Shown piece after piece: positions 31,739-41,164 of a stretch of 64,000 nt of DNA. This DNA comes from Mycolicibacterium chubuense NBB4. Lineage in GTDB: Bacteria > Actinomycetota > Actinomycetes > Mycobacteriales > Mycobacteriaceae. The position numbers and the translations under genes were made by a program. Every line of letters starts with the position of its first letter. The first letter of the stretch is position 1. The notes under the pieces are model-generated. The model ran no database searches and had not been told where the DNA came from. It saw only the letters and a program-made list of their open reading frames with translations. The stretch lies in NCBI RefSeq assembly GCF_000266905.1, contig NC_018027.1, forward strand, positions 2,914,001 to 2,978,000, in the 5' to 3' direction.

Positions 31739-31757
31739 GTTCAACGGAAAGTTGAAC
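31739..31757. promoter_or_regulatory. Inverted repeat upstream of lon
   Basis: GTTCAAC-GGAAA-GTTGAAC is an exact 7-bp inverted repeat just upstream of the lon start, in the gap shared with the divergent SDR gene. It could be the operator of a stress regulator, but it is not an obvious HAIR or ClgR site. Confidence 0.6.
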
Positions 31758-31850
31758 CTGTTGCGCTCAACCCTGGCGGAGAACGGTTTGTTCCCCGGGC
31801 CATTCGGCTCACGGCGGAATAGCTGCCGCCGGCAGACCGTCGTAGCAGCA

Positions 31851-32603
31851 ATGACACGGAGCACGGACGGGATCGAAGGCAAAGTCGTTGCGATCACCGG
31901 CGCGAGCAGCGGGATCGGTGAGGCCACCGCCCGGCTGCTCGCAGCCCGCGGAGCCCGGGTACTGCTCGGCGCGCGGCGGGCCGACCGGTTGACGGCGCTG
32001 GCCGGCGAGCTGGGCGACGGCGGCGCCGACGTGGCGGCCGTCGTGACGGACGTCACCGTCGCCGACGACCTCGTGCGGCTGGTCGCCGCCGCCGTCGACA
32101 CGTTCGGCCGTCTCGATGTGCTGGTCTCCAACGCCGGCATCAGCGCGATCAGCCCGCTCGCCGACGGTGACCTTGCCGGATGGGGTGCGATGATCGACGT
32201 CAACCTGCGCGGGGTCCTGCACGGAATCGCCGCGGCCACACCGGTCTTCACGCGCCAGGGCCGCGGTCATTTCGTCACGACGGTGTCGACCGCGGGAGTG
32301 AAGGTGGTGCCGGGCATGGGGGTCTACGCGGCGACCAAGAACGCGGTCCGCACCGTCATGGAGACCCTGCGCCAGGAGTCGACCGACGGCGTCATCCGCA
32401 CGACGTCGATCTCGCCGGGATTCGTCGACACCGAACTCGACGGCTCCATCACCGACCTCGAGCTGCGCGCTGAGATCCGTTCCCGCATGGACTCGTTCGG
32501 GCTCGCGCCGGATGCGGTGGCCCGTGCCGTCGCCTTCGCGATCGAACAGCCCCACGACGTGGAGATCGGCGACCTGACGATCCGTCCCACCGTGCAGAAC
32601 TGA
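31851..32603 (+). CDS. Short-chain dehydrogenase/reductase
   Basis: The 250-residue classical SDR from the ATG at 31851 (earlier in-frame starts would add a Cys/Arg-rich, non-conserved extension) has the cofactor site KVVAITGASSGIGEATARLL. The sequence SNAG follows, and the catalytic set is Ser in VSTAGVKV and Tyr-Lys in VYAATKNAV. It is probably an NADP(H)-dependent oxidoreductase; substrate unknown. It is divergent from lon and ends before a bidirectional terminator. Confidence 0.88.
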   Translation: MTRSTDGIEGKVVAITGASSGIGEATARLLAARGARVLLGARRADRLTALAGELGDGGADVAAVVTDVTVADDLVRLVAAAVDTFGRLDVLVSNAGISAISPLADGDLAGWGAMIDVNLRGVLHGIAAATPVFTRQGRGHFVTTVSTAGVKVVPGMGVYAATKNAVRTVMETLRQESTDGVIRTTSISPGFVDTELDGSITDLELRAEIRSRMDSFGLAPDAVARAVAFAIEQPHDVEIGDLTIRPTVQN

Positions 32604-32614
32604 CCGGACACGAG

Positions 32615-32653
32615 CAGGGAGCCTGCCGCTCGGGGGAAACGGCAGGCTCCCTG
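32615..32653. terminator. Bidirectional terminator between the SDR and the mycolyltransferase
   Basis: A perfect 14-bp stem, CAGGGAGCCTGCCG (32615-32628) with 32640-32653, closes an 11-nt loop between two convergent stops. Confidence 0.88.
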
Positions 32654-32667
32654 GGTGTGGGTGGGTC

Positions 32668-33840
<1,173 letters not shown>

Positions 33841-35241
33841 CTACTCGTCGGTGGCGCTCAGTGCGCGCCGGAGGCTTCTCCGGCGCTCCTCGATAGCGTG
33901 TCCGAAGTCGTGCAGCAGCACCGGCTTTCGGGCGACCAGGTCCTCCAGATACTCACGCTCGAGGTGGACGACGGTGACCTCTTCGAGCGCGTAGGCCGCC
34001 GCGGTGACCGGTTCCCGGGTCAGCGTGGTCTGGCCCAGGAAGTCGCCGGGCTGCAGTGTCCGCACCGGGATGAGGCTGCCGTCGTCAGCCGTCGCGGCGA
34101 GCCGCACACGGCCGCTGACGATGAACGTCATGCGGGTCGGCACCTGACCGGTGATCTGCAGGAACTCCTCGGCGCCATAGCGGGTGAGCCGCACGTGCGG
34201 CATGACCTGTTCCTGCTCGGAGTGGTTGAGGCGCAAAGTCGGTGCGACGACCGTCAACGCCTGCTGCACGCGCTCGGACGTCTCGAACGCGTCCTGGGCC
34301 TCGTCGAGGTGCAGGCCCGCACGTCGCGAGGCGTACCAGATCCAGCGCAGGAACGTCGTTTTCGCCGCGAAGTCGTCGGCGGGGCTGCGCAGCGGGATCG
34401 ACGTCATGTAGCTCAGCGCCCCGGTCGCGACGGTGCTCGGGGACGCACCCTGGCGCAGCTGGGGGAGAGCGGACGCGACCCGGTCCAGGGTGGCGATCAC
34501 CTCGTCCGGCGGATCGTCGATGGCGAATTGCGTGGTGACGGCCAGTGAATGCGTTCCGGGCGGCCTGCTGAAGTTGGTGAACGAGGCGTTCGCGAGCACC
34601 GCGTTGGGGATGATCAGCATCCCGGCGCCGGTGTCGATGTGGGTGGCCCGCCAGTTGACCTCGACGACACGTCCCTGGGCCGTCGGCGTCTGGATCCAGT
34701 CGCCCAGCGCGAAGGGCTGTTCGAACAGCACCAGCAGCCCCGAGATGATCTGACCGACGGAGTTCTGCAGCGCCAGGCCCAACACGATCGACGAGACGCC
34801 CAGCGCGGTGAACAGGCCTCCGACGTTGGCACCCCAGACGTAGGCCAGGATGACCGCCAGTCCCACCGCGATCAGCGCGAACCGGGCGACGTCGAGGAAG
34901 ATCGACGGAATTCTCCTGCGCCAGCTGCCGTCCGGAGCCCCCTGGAACACCGTGGCGTTGAGCCCGGACAACGCCAGCACCATGAGCATGACGCCGAAGA
35001 CCGTGGCCGCCAGGCGAACCGGTGTCGCGTCGACGGAGACCCGCATCGCCTGCACGAGCAGCAGGAGCAGCACGCCGATCGGCAGGATGTAGGTCCGCAG
35101 CAGATAGACCGGGCGCGCCAGGTGGCTGCGCCGCCGGCGCAGGGCGTTGTGGATCTCGGTCAGTGCCAGCAGGCAGGCGGGGAAACCGACGGCGATGACC
35201 AGCGCCCAGTAGAACCAGTCGGTGTCGAGGACGCCGGTCAC
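33841..35241 (-). CDS. MscS-like channel with C-terminal cyclic-nucleotide-binding-like domain (Rv2434c-like)
   Basis: The 466-residue protein starts with GTG inside the end of the cyclase gene. It has four or five N-terminal membrane helices. An MscS pore and beta domain follow (SSIVLGLALQNSVGQIISGL, then FEQPFALGDWIQTPTAQGRV, about 150-260), and a CNB-like barrel lies near residues 340-445 (FLQITGQVPTRMTFIVSG, GDFLGQTTLTREPVTAA). In functional CNB domains Glu and Arg of the phosphate cassette bind cNMP; here those positions read Gln and Val, so nucleotide binding is doubtful. It probably gates ion flux in response to membrane tension, perhaps modulated by its partner. The pair corresponds to Rv2434c-Rv2435c. 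Confidence 0.88.
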   Translation of the reverse strand: MTGVLDTDWFYWALVIAVGFPACLLALTEIHNALRRRRSHLARPVYLLRTYILPIGVLLLLLVQAMRVSVDATPVRLAATVFGVMLMVLALSGLNATVFQGAPDGSWRRRIPSIFLDVARFALIAVGLAVILAYVWGANVGGLFTALGVSSIVLGLALQNSVGQIISGLLVLFEQPFALGDWIQTPTAQGRVVEVNWRATHIDTGAGMLIIPNAVLANASFTNFSRPPGTHSLAVTTQFAIDDPPDEVIATLDRVASALPQLRQGASPSTVATGALSYMTSIPLRSPADDFAAKTTFLRWIWYASRRAGLHLDEAQDAFETSERVQQALTVVAPTLRLNHSEQEQVMPHVRLTRYGAEEFLQITGQVPTRMTFIVSGRVRLAATADDGSLIPVRTLQPGDFLGQTTLTREPVTAAAYALEEVTVVHLEREYLEDLVARKPVLLHDFGHAIEERRRSLRRALSATDE

Positions 35242-37409
35242 GACTGGCGCTCCTCGAGTCGCCAGATCGTCTGCTCGTCGCCGTCGACCGTCATGGTGCC
35301 GGCCGAGGTGAACGCCCGGGCATCGCGCATGACGTCGTACACGCCGGTGGTGACGTAGACGCCCGGTCGGGGAGATCCGCTCTGCACCTGATAGGCGAGG
35401 TTGACCGCCGCGCCCCACATGTCGTACGCCAGCGTCGAGCGTCCCACCAGGCCGCTGGTGACCATTCCGGTGTCGATGCCGGCCCGCAGCCCGAGATGAT
35501 GACCGGTCTCGGCGTTGAACCGCTCGACGATGCGTCCCATCTCCACGGCGAAATCCACGGTGCGCCGGACGTTGTCGAGCCTCGGCACGGACAGGCCGCA
35601 GCTGGCCAGGTAACCGTTGTGCAGGGTGCGGACCTGCTCGACGCCCAGATTCTCGGCGGCCGCGTCGAACTGCTGGGTGAGCTTGTTGACGACGGCGAGC
35701 AACTCGGAGGTGCTCAATTCCGCCGACAGCTCGTCGAGGCCCACGATGTCGGCGAAGATCACCGTGACGTTCTGATGGTCCTGGGCGATCGTCTCCTCGC
35801 CCTCGCGGTAGCGCTGCACCACCTGCTCGGGCATCAGCGACAGCAGTAGCCGGTCGTTCTCCCGGCGCTGCTCGGTCAGCAGCTCCTCCTTGATCGCGAG
35901 GTTGCGGCTCATGTCGTTGAAAGCGACTGTCAGATCGCCGAACTCGTCTCGGGTGCGCACCGGCACCATCACCCGGTAGTCGCCGGCACTGATCTGCTGA
36001 GCCGCCGCCTCGAGGCGACGGATGGGACGCACGAACAACCGAGCCAGCAGCATCGCCGCCAGGCACACCACGAAGATGATGATCGTCGTGGACAGCACCA
36101 GCGTGCGGGTGAACGCGGCGACCGGCGCGAACGCCTCGTCGGTGTCGATCTTGGCGATCACCGACCAGTGCAGGCCGGGCAGATCGACCGGCGCGTAGGA
36201 CTGCAGCGTGTCGCGACCGAGGTAGTCGTCGGAGATCATGGTGCCGGTCTGCCCGCGTTGTGCCAGGCGGGTCGCCTCGGTGGCCACCGGCTGGACCAAC
36301 GTCGTGCCGTGCTGGCGGATCGACGACTCGGCGACGTCGGGAGGCGTGCCCGCGTCGATCACGGCCCGCTTGAACGCGGTGGGGTCCTGGAGGAACAGCC
36401 GCGAGTCCGACCGCATCAGATCGTCGGGACCGACCAGGAACGTCTCGCCCGTGCGGCCCATGCCCGCCGCTTCCCACTGCTTGCCGAAGGTCATCAGCCG
36501 GTTGATCTTGGAGACCGGGAACTGCAGGGCGAGAACACCTTCCACGCGGCCCCGGGGTCCGACCGGGGTCACCATCCATGCCGTGGGCTCGTCGGCCGGC
36601 TGGTAGTCGCCGAAGTCGGTGATGCCGACGTAGTCGACGGAGTTGGCGGCCATCGCCTTCTGATAGGCGTCGCGGAGGTCGTTCTGCCGATAGGGCCCGG
36701 TCAGGATGTTCGTGCCCAGGTCGACGCCCTTGTAGGCGGTGTAGACCACGTTGCCGCGGGTGTCGAGCAGCAGTGCGTCCTCGAAATTGAATCGCTGCAC
36801 GATGCCGCGGAAGAACTCGTTGAACCGGGCGTTGGCCGCCGACCATGCGCTGCCGTCGCCCGCGTCGTCGTATTGGATCGCCTTGTCCCAGTCGCTGAAT
36901 GGCGCTGTGTAGTAGGCCTGCAGGTACTTCTGTGCGTTCGACGTCGGCAGGAGGGCGTTGATGTCGGGCCGCACGCCCGTCTGATGCTCCTCGGTGGGGC
37001 CGAACTGCTTGGTGTAGTAGTCGGCCACCGACTGCGACTGCACGGGGTTGACGGCCGACGTCTGCAATTCGTCGAAGCCCGCGGTGAACGCCTCCATCGC
37101 CTCGGTGGTGGTCGAACCGCGCGTGTAGATCAGCAGGGAGTTCTTCAGGTCGGCGAACTGCGATTCCAGTTGCCGGGTCTGCGACGCCCGGATCTCGGTG
37201 AGGCGTTCGAACACCGAGGCCCGCAGGGACTCCCGGCCCGACTGGTAGCCGATGAATCCGACCACCGCGACCGACAGGATGCTGGTGATCAGCAGCATCA
37301 TCAGCAGCTTCGACTGGATGCTGATCCGCGACAGGACACGCCTGCGCAGGCCGCGCCGCGGAGGGATCCGCTCGGAGTCGGGGCGCTCGTCCGCTTCGCT
37401 GTTTGCCAT
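35238..37409 (-). CDS. Membrane receptor with degenerate class III nucleotidyl cyclase domain (Rv2435c-like)
   Basis: The 723-residue protein has an N-terminal membrane anchor (about 30-60), a large extracytoplasmic Cache-like sensor (about 60-370), a second membrane segment (LVLSTTIIIFVVCLAAMLLA), a HAMP linker with RRLEAAAQQISAGDYRV and a C-terminal class III cyclase domain from about residue 525. The domain keeps the first metal Asp (FADIVG), the substrate Asp (YDMWG) and Asn (AVNLA). The second metal Asp is replaced (LHNGY instead of LGDxY), Lys becomes Arg (VRT) and the transition-state Arg becomes Gln (YQVQS), so catalysis is unlikely. The stop overlaps the channel start by 4 bp. Confidence 0.9.
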   Translation of the reverse strand: MANSEADERPDSERIPPRRGLRRRVLSRISIQSKLLMMLLITSILSVAVVGFIGYQSGRESLRASVFERLTEIRASQTRQLESQFADLKNSLLIYTRGSTTTEAMEAFTAGFDELQTSAVNPVQSQSVADYYTKQFGPTEEHQTGVRPDINALLPTSNAQKYLQAYYTAPFSDWDKAIQYDDAGDGSAWSAANARFNEFFRGIVQRFNFEDALLLDTRGNVVYTAYKGVDLGTNILTGPYRQNDLRDAYQKAMAANSVDYVGITDFGDYQPADEPTAWMVTPVGPRGRVEGVLALQFPVSKINRLMTFGKQWEAAGMGRTGETFLVGPDDLMRSDSRLFLQDPTAFKRAVIDAGTPPDVAESSIRQHGTTLVQPVATEATRLAQRGQTGTMISDDYLGRDTLQSYAPVDLPGLHWSVIAKIDTDEAFAPVAAFTRTLVLSTTIIIFVVCLAAMLLARLFVRPIRRLEAAAQQISAGDYRVMVPVRTRDEFGDLTVAFNDMSRNLAIKEELLTEQRRENDRLLLSLMPEQVVQRYREGEETIAQDHQNVTVIFADIVGLDELSAELSTSELLAVVNKLTQQFDAAAENLGVEQVRTLHNGYLASCGLSVPRLDNVRRTVDFAVEMGRIVERFNAETGHHLGLRAGIDTGMVTSGLVGRSTLAYDMWGAAVNLAYQVQSGSPRPGVYVTTGVYDVMRDARAFTSAGTMTVDGDEQTIWRLEERQS

Positions 37410-37434
37410 CGGTGGGGAAGATTAGCCTGAAAAG

Positions 37435-37887
37435 GTGGCCACCGAGAGACATGATCAGCAATCGTCGCCGGACGACCCGTTCGACTTAGAGCGCTTCGTC
37501 GACGCCCAGCACGGCGTCTACGACACGGTGCTGTCCGAACTCCGCGCCGGCGCCAAGCGCACGCACTGGATCTGGTTCGTCTTTCCGCAGCTGAAGGGCT
37601 TGGGCCACAGCGCCACCGCGCAACGGTTCGGGATCTCGTCGCTGGCCGAGGCCGAGGCGTATCTGGCGCATCCGGTGCTCGGACCGCGGCTGCGGGAATG
37701 CACCGGGCTGCTGCTCACCCACCGGGGGCGCCCGCCGCGCGCGATCCTCGGGTACCCCGACGATCTGAAGGTGCGTTCGTCGATGACGCTGTTCGCGAAG
37801 GCCGGTGGGGACCGGCAGTTCCGTGAGGTGCTCGACGCCTTCTACGACGGCCAGCAGGACGGCGCGACGCTGGATCTGCTCGGCTGA
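37435..37887 (+). CDS. DUF1810-family protein
   Basis: The 150-residue protein (GTG start) is typical of DUF1810: DPFDLERFVDAQHGVYDTVL, an RTHWIWFVFPQLKGLG core and a C-terminal FDLKV-like segment (YPDDLKVRSSMTLFAKAGG). Structures of the family show a small alpha-helical fold; the biochemical role is unknown. It is divergent from the cyclase gene with 25 bp between starts, so promoters must overlap, and it ends 1 bp from convergent GH13. Confidence 0.88.
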   Translation: MATERHDQQSSPDDPFDLERFVDAQHGVYDTVLSELRAGAKRTHWIWFVFPQLKGLGHSATAQRFGISSLAEAEAYLAHPVLGPRLRECTGLLLTHRGRPPRAILGYPDDLKVRSSMTLFAKAGGDRQFREVLDAFYDGQQDGATLDLLG

Positions 37888-37888
37888 T

Positions 37889-39196
37889 TCAGCGCGGCGC
37901 GACGATCAGCCAGCCGTGTGGCGGCACCGCGGTGTCGGACACGACGTCCGACGGGGGTGCACCCGATCCGGCGACGACCTCGCCCCGGTCGATCCCGAAT
38001 TCCGGCAGTGACAGCGGCATCGCCTCGTCGTCGACGTTGAGCGCGACGACGAGCTCGCCGCCCTGCTCGCCTCGTGCCGCGTAGACGTACCCGCGGTTGG
38101 TCACGTGCAGCGCCGCGGTCCGCGCGGTGTGCAACCACGGGTGGCGACGGCGCAGTCCGATCAGGTGCTGATGCGCGCGGAACACCTGCTGCCCGTGTTC
38201 GCCGACTCCTTCGTGGGGAGAACCGAATTCGGGCCTGACTGCGTCGTCGCCGCCGAAGCGCTCCTCTTTCACGCCGCGATAGGCCACTTCGTCGCCCGCG
38301 TAGATGCTCGGAATGCCGCCCGTGGTCAGCAGGACGACGAGGGCATGCTCGACGTGGTCGGGGTTGGTGAGCTGGCTCGCGATCCGCGTGACGTCGTGGT
38401 TGCCGATGAACGTCATCGGCACGAAGGTGTCGAGGAACTCGTCGTGCCGGGTCAGTGCCCAGTCGAGCTCGTGGAGGTTGCCGTCGTTGAGGCTGCTCCA
38501 GATGGCCTTCCACAGTTCGTACTGGGTGACGGAATCGAACCCGGAGTCGCGGACGCGGGCCTGGTAGTCGCCGTGGATGACCTCACCGACGAACCACGCC
38601 TGCGGATGCGCCTGGCGCACGCGGGGCAGCACCTGGGCCCAGAACCGGTCGGGCACCGCGTAGGCCGCGTCCAACCGCCAGCCGTCGGCGCCACGCGAGA
38701 GCCAGTGGCTCATCACGTCGGCCGTGTAGTCGACGACCTCGGGGCTGCGGTGGTTCAGGGCGATCAGGCCCTCATGGCCTTCGAAGGTCGCGAAGTCGTC
38801 GCCGTGCGTCCGGAACCAGGACCGGTCCCCGCCGGCGGCCGCGTCGCGGTAGCGCGCGAAGTCGGTGCCGACGTGGTTGAACACACCGTCGAGCAGTACC
38901 CGCAGACCTCGGCGGTGCGCCTCGGCGATCAGATGGTCGAAATCCTCGTCGCTGCCCAGCCTCGGATCGATGCGGTAATGGTCGGTGGTGTCGTAGCCGT
39001 GGGTTCGGGAGGCGAACACCGGTCCCAGCGCCAGCCCGGATGCGCCGAGCTCGACGGCGTAGTCCAGCCAGCCGACGAGTCTGCGCAGCCGGTGCTCGTC
39101 GGGCGTCGGGGCGGGATCGGCCGGGTAGGCACCGACGAAGCCCAGCGGATAGACCTGCCACCAGATCACGTGCTGCACCCACTGCGGCTCGGTCAT
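37889..39196 (-). CDS. GH13 alpha-amylase-family glycoside hydrolase
   Basis: The 435-residue (beta/alpha)8 enzyme shows the GH13 conserved regions: VLLDGVFNHVG (region I), DGWRLDAAYA with the nucleophile Asp (II), WFVGEVIHGDY with the acid/base Glu (III) and FIGNHDVTRIASQL with the third Asp (IV). The intracellular location (no signal peptide) and the short length suggest action on maltooligosaccharides or glycogen rather than exported starch. Its ATG overlaps the stop of the short ORF upstream (39193-39196, CATGA on the minus strand), implying coupling. Confidence 0.93.
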   Translation of the reverse strand: MTEPQWVQHVIWWQVYPLGFVGAYPADPAPTPDEHRLRRLVGWLDYAVELGASGLALGPVFASRTHGYDTTDHYRIDPRLGSDEDFDHLIAEAHRRGLRVLLDGVFNHVGTDFARYRDAAAGGDRSWFRTHGDDFATFEGHEGLIALNHRSPEVVDYTADVMSHWLSRGADGWRLDAAYAVPDRFWAQVLPRVRQAHPQAWFVGEVIHGDYQARVRDSGFDSVTQYELWKAIWSSLNDGNLHELDWALTRHDEFLDTFVPMTFIGNHDVTRIASQLTNPDHVEHALVVLLTTGGIPSIYAGDEVAYRGVKEERFGGDDAVRPEFGSPHEGVGEHGQQVFRAHQHLIGLRRRHPWLHTARTAALHVTNRGYVYAARGEQGGELVVALNVDDEAMPLSLPEFGIDRGEVVAGSGAPPSDVVSDTAVPPHGWLIVAPR

Positions 39197-39447
39197 GCGC
39201 GAAATACCCTCTCGTACAACGTTTTCATTTCAACCGTGAGTTCAGGGGCCGGACCGTCGCACGCGATGCCGGGAGCGACCGTGGCGACGGGCAGCGGGGC
39301 CACCGGTGTTTGAGGGGCCTTCCACTGGCGCAGCCACCGCGTCAGCTCGAACTCCGGGTGGCGGGTGTGGTCGCCGTCCTCGAGCGCCTCGCGCGCGAGA
39401 TCCACGCAGCGGCGCAAGTGGACGAGGTCGTCGGCACTGATCGGCAC
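39193..39447 (-). CDS. Shrunken nucleoside-deaminase-like protein without its catalytic core
   Basis: From the GTG at 39447 the frame encodes 84 residues. The start, ISADDLVHLRRCVDLAREAL, and the end, PVAPLPVATVAPGIACDGPA, strongly resemble the two ends of actinobacterial nucleoside deaminases of about 155 residues. Between them only HTRHPEFELTRW is left: the zinc motif HPE survives but the PCxxC region and most strands are gone. Two in-frame losses at repeated GD and RW-type junctions would explain it. The family comparison is from memory. It overlaps the GH13 start by 4 bp and may still be translated. A longer upstream start is possible but not conserved-looking. Confidence 0.6.
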   Translation of the reverse strand: MPISADDLVHLRRCVDLAREALEDGDHTRHPEFELTRWLRQWKAPQTPVAPLPVATVAPGIACDGPAPELTVEMKTLYERVFRA

Positions 39448-39475
39448 CAGCCGGAGTCTACGCAGTCTGAAGGCG

Positions 39476-41164
39476 TCAACCGCAGCAGCCGGTGTCCAGC
39501 CGGCACGCACACGAGGCGCTGATCGGCACGTCGGCGCGGGCAACGGCCAGCTCGAGCTGTCTGCCGACGATCGCGGCCTCGCCGTTTCGACCCAGCCGCG
39601 TCAGGCACTCGTGGTAGCCGTGCAGACTCCAGACGTTTCCGGGATGCTGGCAGGACCGGCTCAGCGTCGGGTCGAGTCCGAGGTCGGCGGCATACACCTG
39701 CGCCGCCTGCTCGACGTGACCCTGTTCGAGCAGCAGAGCGCCGTACGCATGGCGCGTCGGCTGCATCCAGCCCCAGGGCTCGTCGTAGGGCAGGGAGTCG
39801 TCCAAATCGACGGCCCGGGCCAGATGCGTGAAAGCGGTCTCGTATTCGCCTGCCCGGTAGGCGATCTCGCCGTTCAGCATCTCCGCCGCGATCGCGAGGA
39901 TGTCGCGGCCGGTGTTGTTGAACAGATAGCGGCTCTCCGGGATCCGGTCGTACGCCGCCGCGAAAGCCTCGCGTTCGGCGCGGGCCCGATCCACCTGACC
40001 GGTCGCGGCGTGCGCCACCCCACGCCCGTAGTGGATCGTGGCGGTGGTGGTGCAGTACAACTCCCGGTCGTCGGGCAGCGCCGTGGCGATCAGGTCGGCC
40101 CAGCGGCCGAACCGCACCAGTACGTGGACCCGCAGCGGCACGAACGCTTCCAGCCAGTCGGCCATCGGCGGGGATTCGATGGCCAGCAGCTCGGGCGTGA
40201 GCTGCCCGGCCAGTTCGTCGGCGGCGTGCAGCGCGACCGCGGAGTTGCCTTCGAACATCGCGGAGTACACCACGAAGTGCAGGTCGTGCGCGCGGTAGAG
40301 CGAGTAGAAGTTCAGGGGGCCCGCCCGCTCCACGAATCGCCGGTCTGCTTGCACCGCAGCATGATTCGCAACCACGGAGTCGTGGTAGTTGCCGCACAGC
40401 ACGTCGATGTGGCTGGGCATGTGCTGCAGGTGCCCGGCGTCGGGGACCAGGCCGCGCAACCGATCGGCGGCCGGCAGCGCGTCCTGCGGGGCCGCCGACA
40501 TCTCCATGGCATGTAGGTACAGGTGCAGGGCGCCGGGGTGGTCGCGGCCGGCCGGGGCGTCGAGGACGTCGTCGAGAATCCTCTTGGCCTCGACCACCCG
40601 CGAGCCGGGCGCCGGTTCACCGGTTCGCCCGTCCCACAACGCCCAGGCCGTGACGTTGAGCAGCGCGTCGGCGGCCAGCACCGCGACGTCGACGTCGTCG
40701 GGATAGGACTCGGCGAGGCGAGCCATCGCGTCGGCGTAGGCGCTGTGGCCGGCCTGCAGGGCGTCGGCATCGGAGGGGTCCGCGGTGGGGAAGCGCGCGG
40801 TGAGCGCGTCGATCAGGCCGCGTTCGACCGCCGACGCGCGGTTTCCGGCGGCCAGTCCGAGTTCCTTCCGCGCCCGCGCCAGCGACGCGGCCAGATCGAC
40901 CGGATCGAAGGCCTCCCAGGCCTTGTTGTAGTTGGGCCCGATCGCGTAGGCGATGCCCCAGCGGGCGATCGCGAGGTCGGCGTCGAGCGCCAGCGCGCGT
41001 TCGAAACAGCGGATCGCCTCTTCGTGATTGAACGCGTAGGACCACACCATGCCGCGGTCGAACCACAGTTGCGCGGCCGCGGACGAGGTGTCAGTCGGCC
41101 GATGGTAGGAGCCGAGGTCGTAGTACGGCTCGGTCTGGCCCGACACGCTCGGCGTAACGGTCAT
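39476..41164 (-). CDS. Tetratricopeptide-repeat protein with Cys-rich C-terminus
   Basis: The 562-residue helical protein (ATG at 41164) has several TPR-like units: the first around AYAFNHEEAIRCFERALAL (about 40-60), later ones near GQVDRARAEREAFAAAY and GEYETAFTHLARAVDLDDSL. A family of this type (TPR protein with a His-Leu-His motif, LHMPSHI-like HLQHMPSHIDV and LHLYLHAME) occurs widely in actinobacteria, possibly a metal site. The extreme C-terminus CACRLDTGCCG carries four cysteines in 11 residues. Its role is unknown. It overlaps the end of the membrane gene upstream by 74 bp. Confidence 0.82.
   Translation of the reverse strand: MTVTPSVSGQTEPYYDLGSYHRPTDTSSAAAQLWFDRGMVWSYAFNHEEAIRCFERALALDADLAIARWGIAYAIGPNYNKAWEAFDPVDLAASLARARKELGLAAGNRASAVERGLIDALTARFPTADPSDADALQAGHSAYADAMARLAESYPDDVDVAVLAADALLNVTAWALWDGRTGEPAPGSRVVEAKRILDDVLDAPAGRDHPGALHLYLHAMEMSAAPQDALPAADRLRGLVPDAGHLQHMPSHIDVLCGNYHDSVVANHAAVQADRRFVERAGPLNFYSLYRAHDLHFVVYSAMFEGNSAVALHAADELAGQLTPELLAIESPPMADWLEAFVPLRVHVLVRFGRWADLIATALPDDRELYCTTTATIHYGRGVAHAATGQVDRARAEREAFAAAYDRIPESRYLFNNTGRDILAIAAEMLNGEIAYRAGEYETAFTHLARAVDLDDSLPYDEPWGWMQPTRHAYGALLLEQGHVEQAAQVYAADLGLDPTLSRSCQHPGNVWSLHGYHECLTRLGRNGEAAIVGRQLELAVARADVPISASCACRLDTGCCG

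Noticed and set aside
32180..32473. Alternative frame inside the SDR gene
   Set aside because: Shadow of the SDR gene with no family features.
33841..37461. One very long open frame (about 1200 codons) across the channel and cyclase genes
   Set aside because: Only its final part (33841-35241) has meaningful protein sequence; the rest reads the cyclase gene in another frame with Arg/Ala/Gly-rich nonsense.
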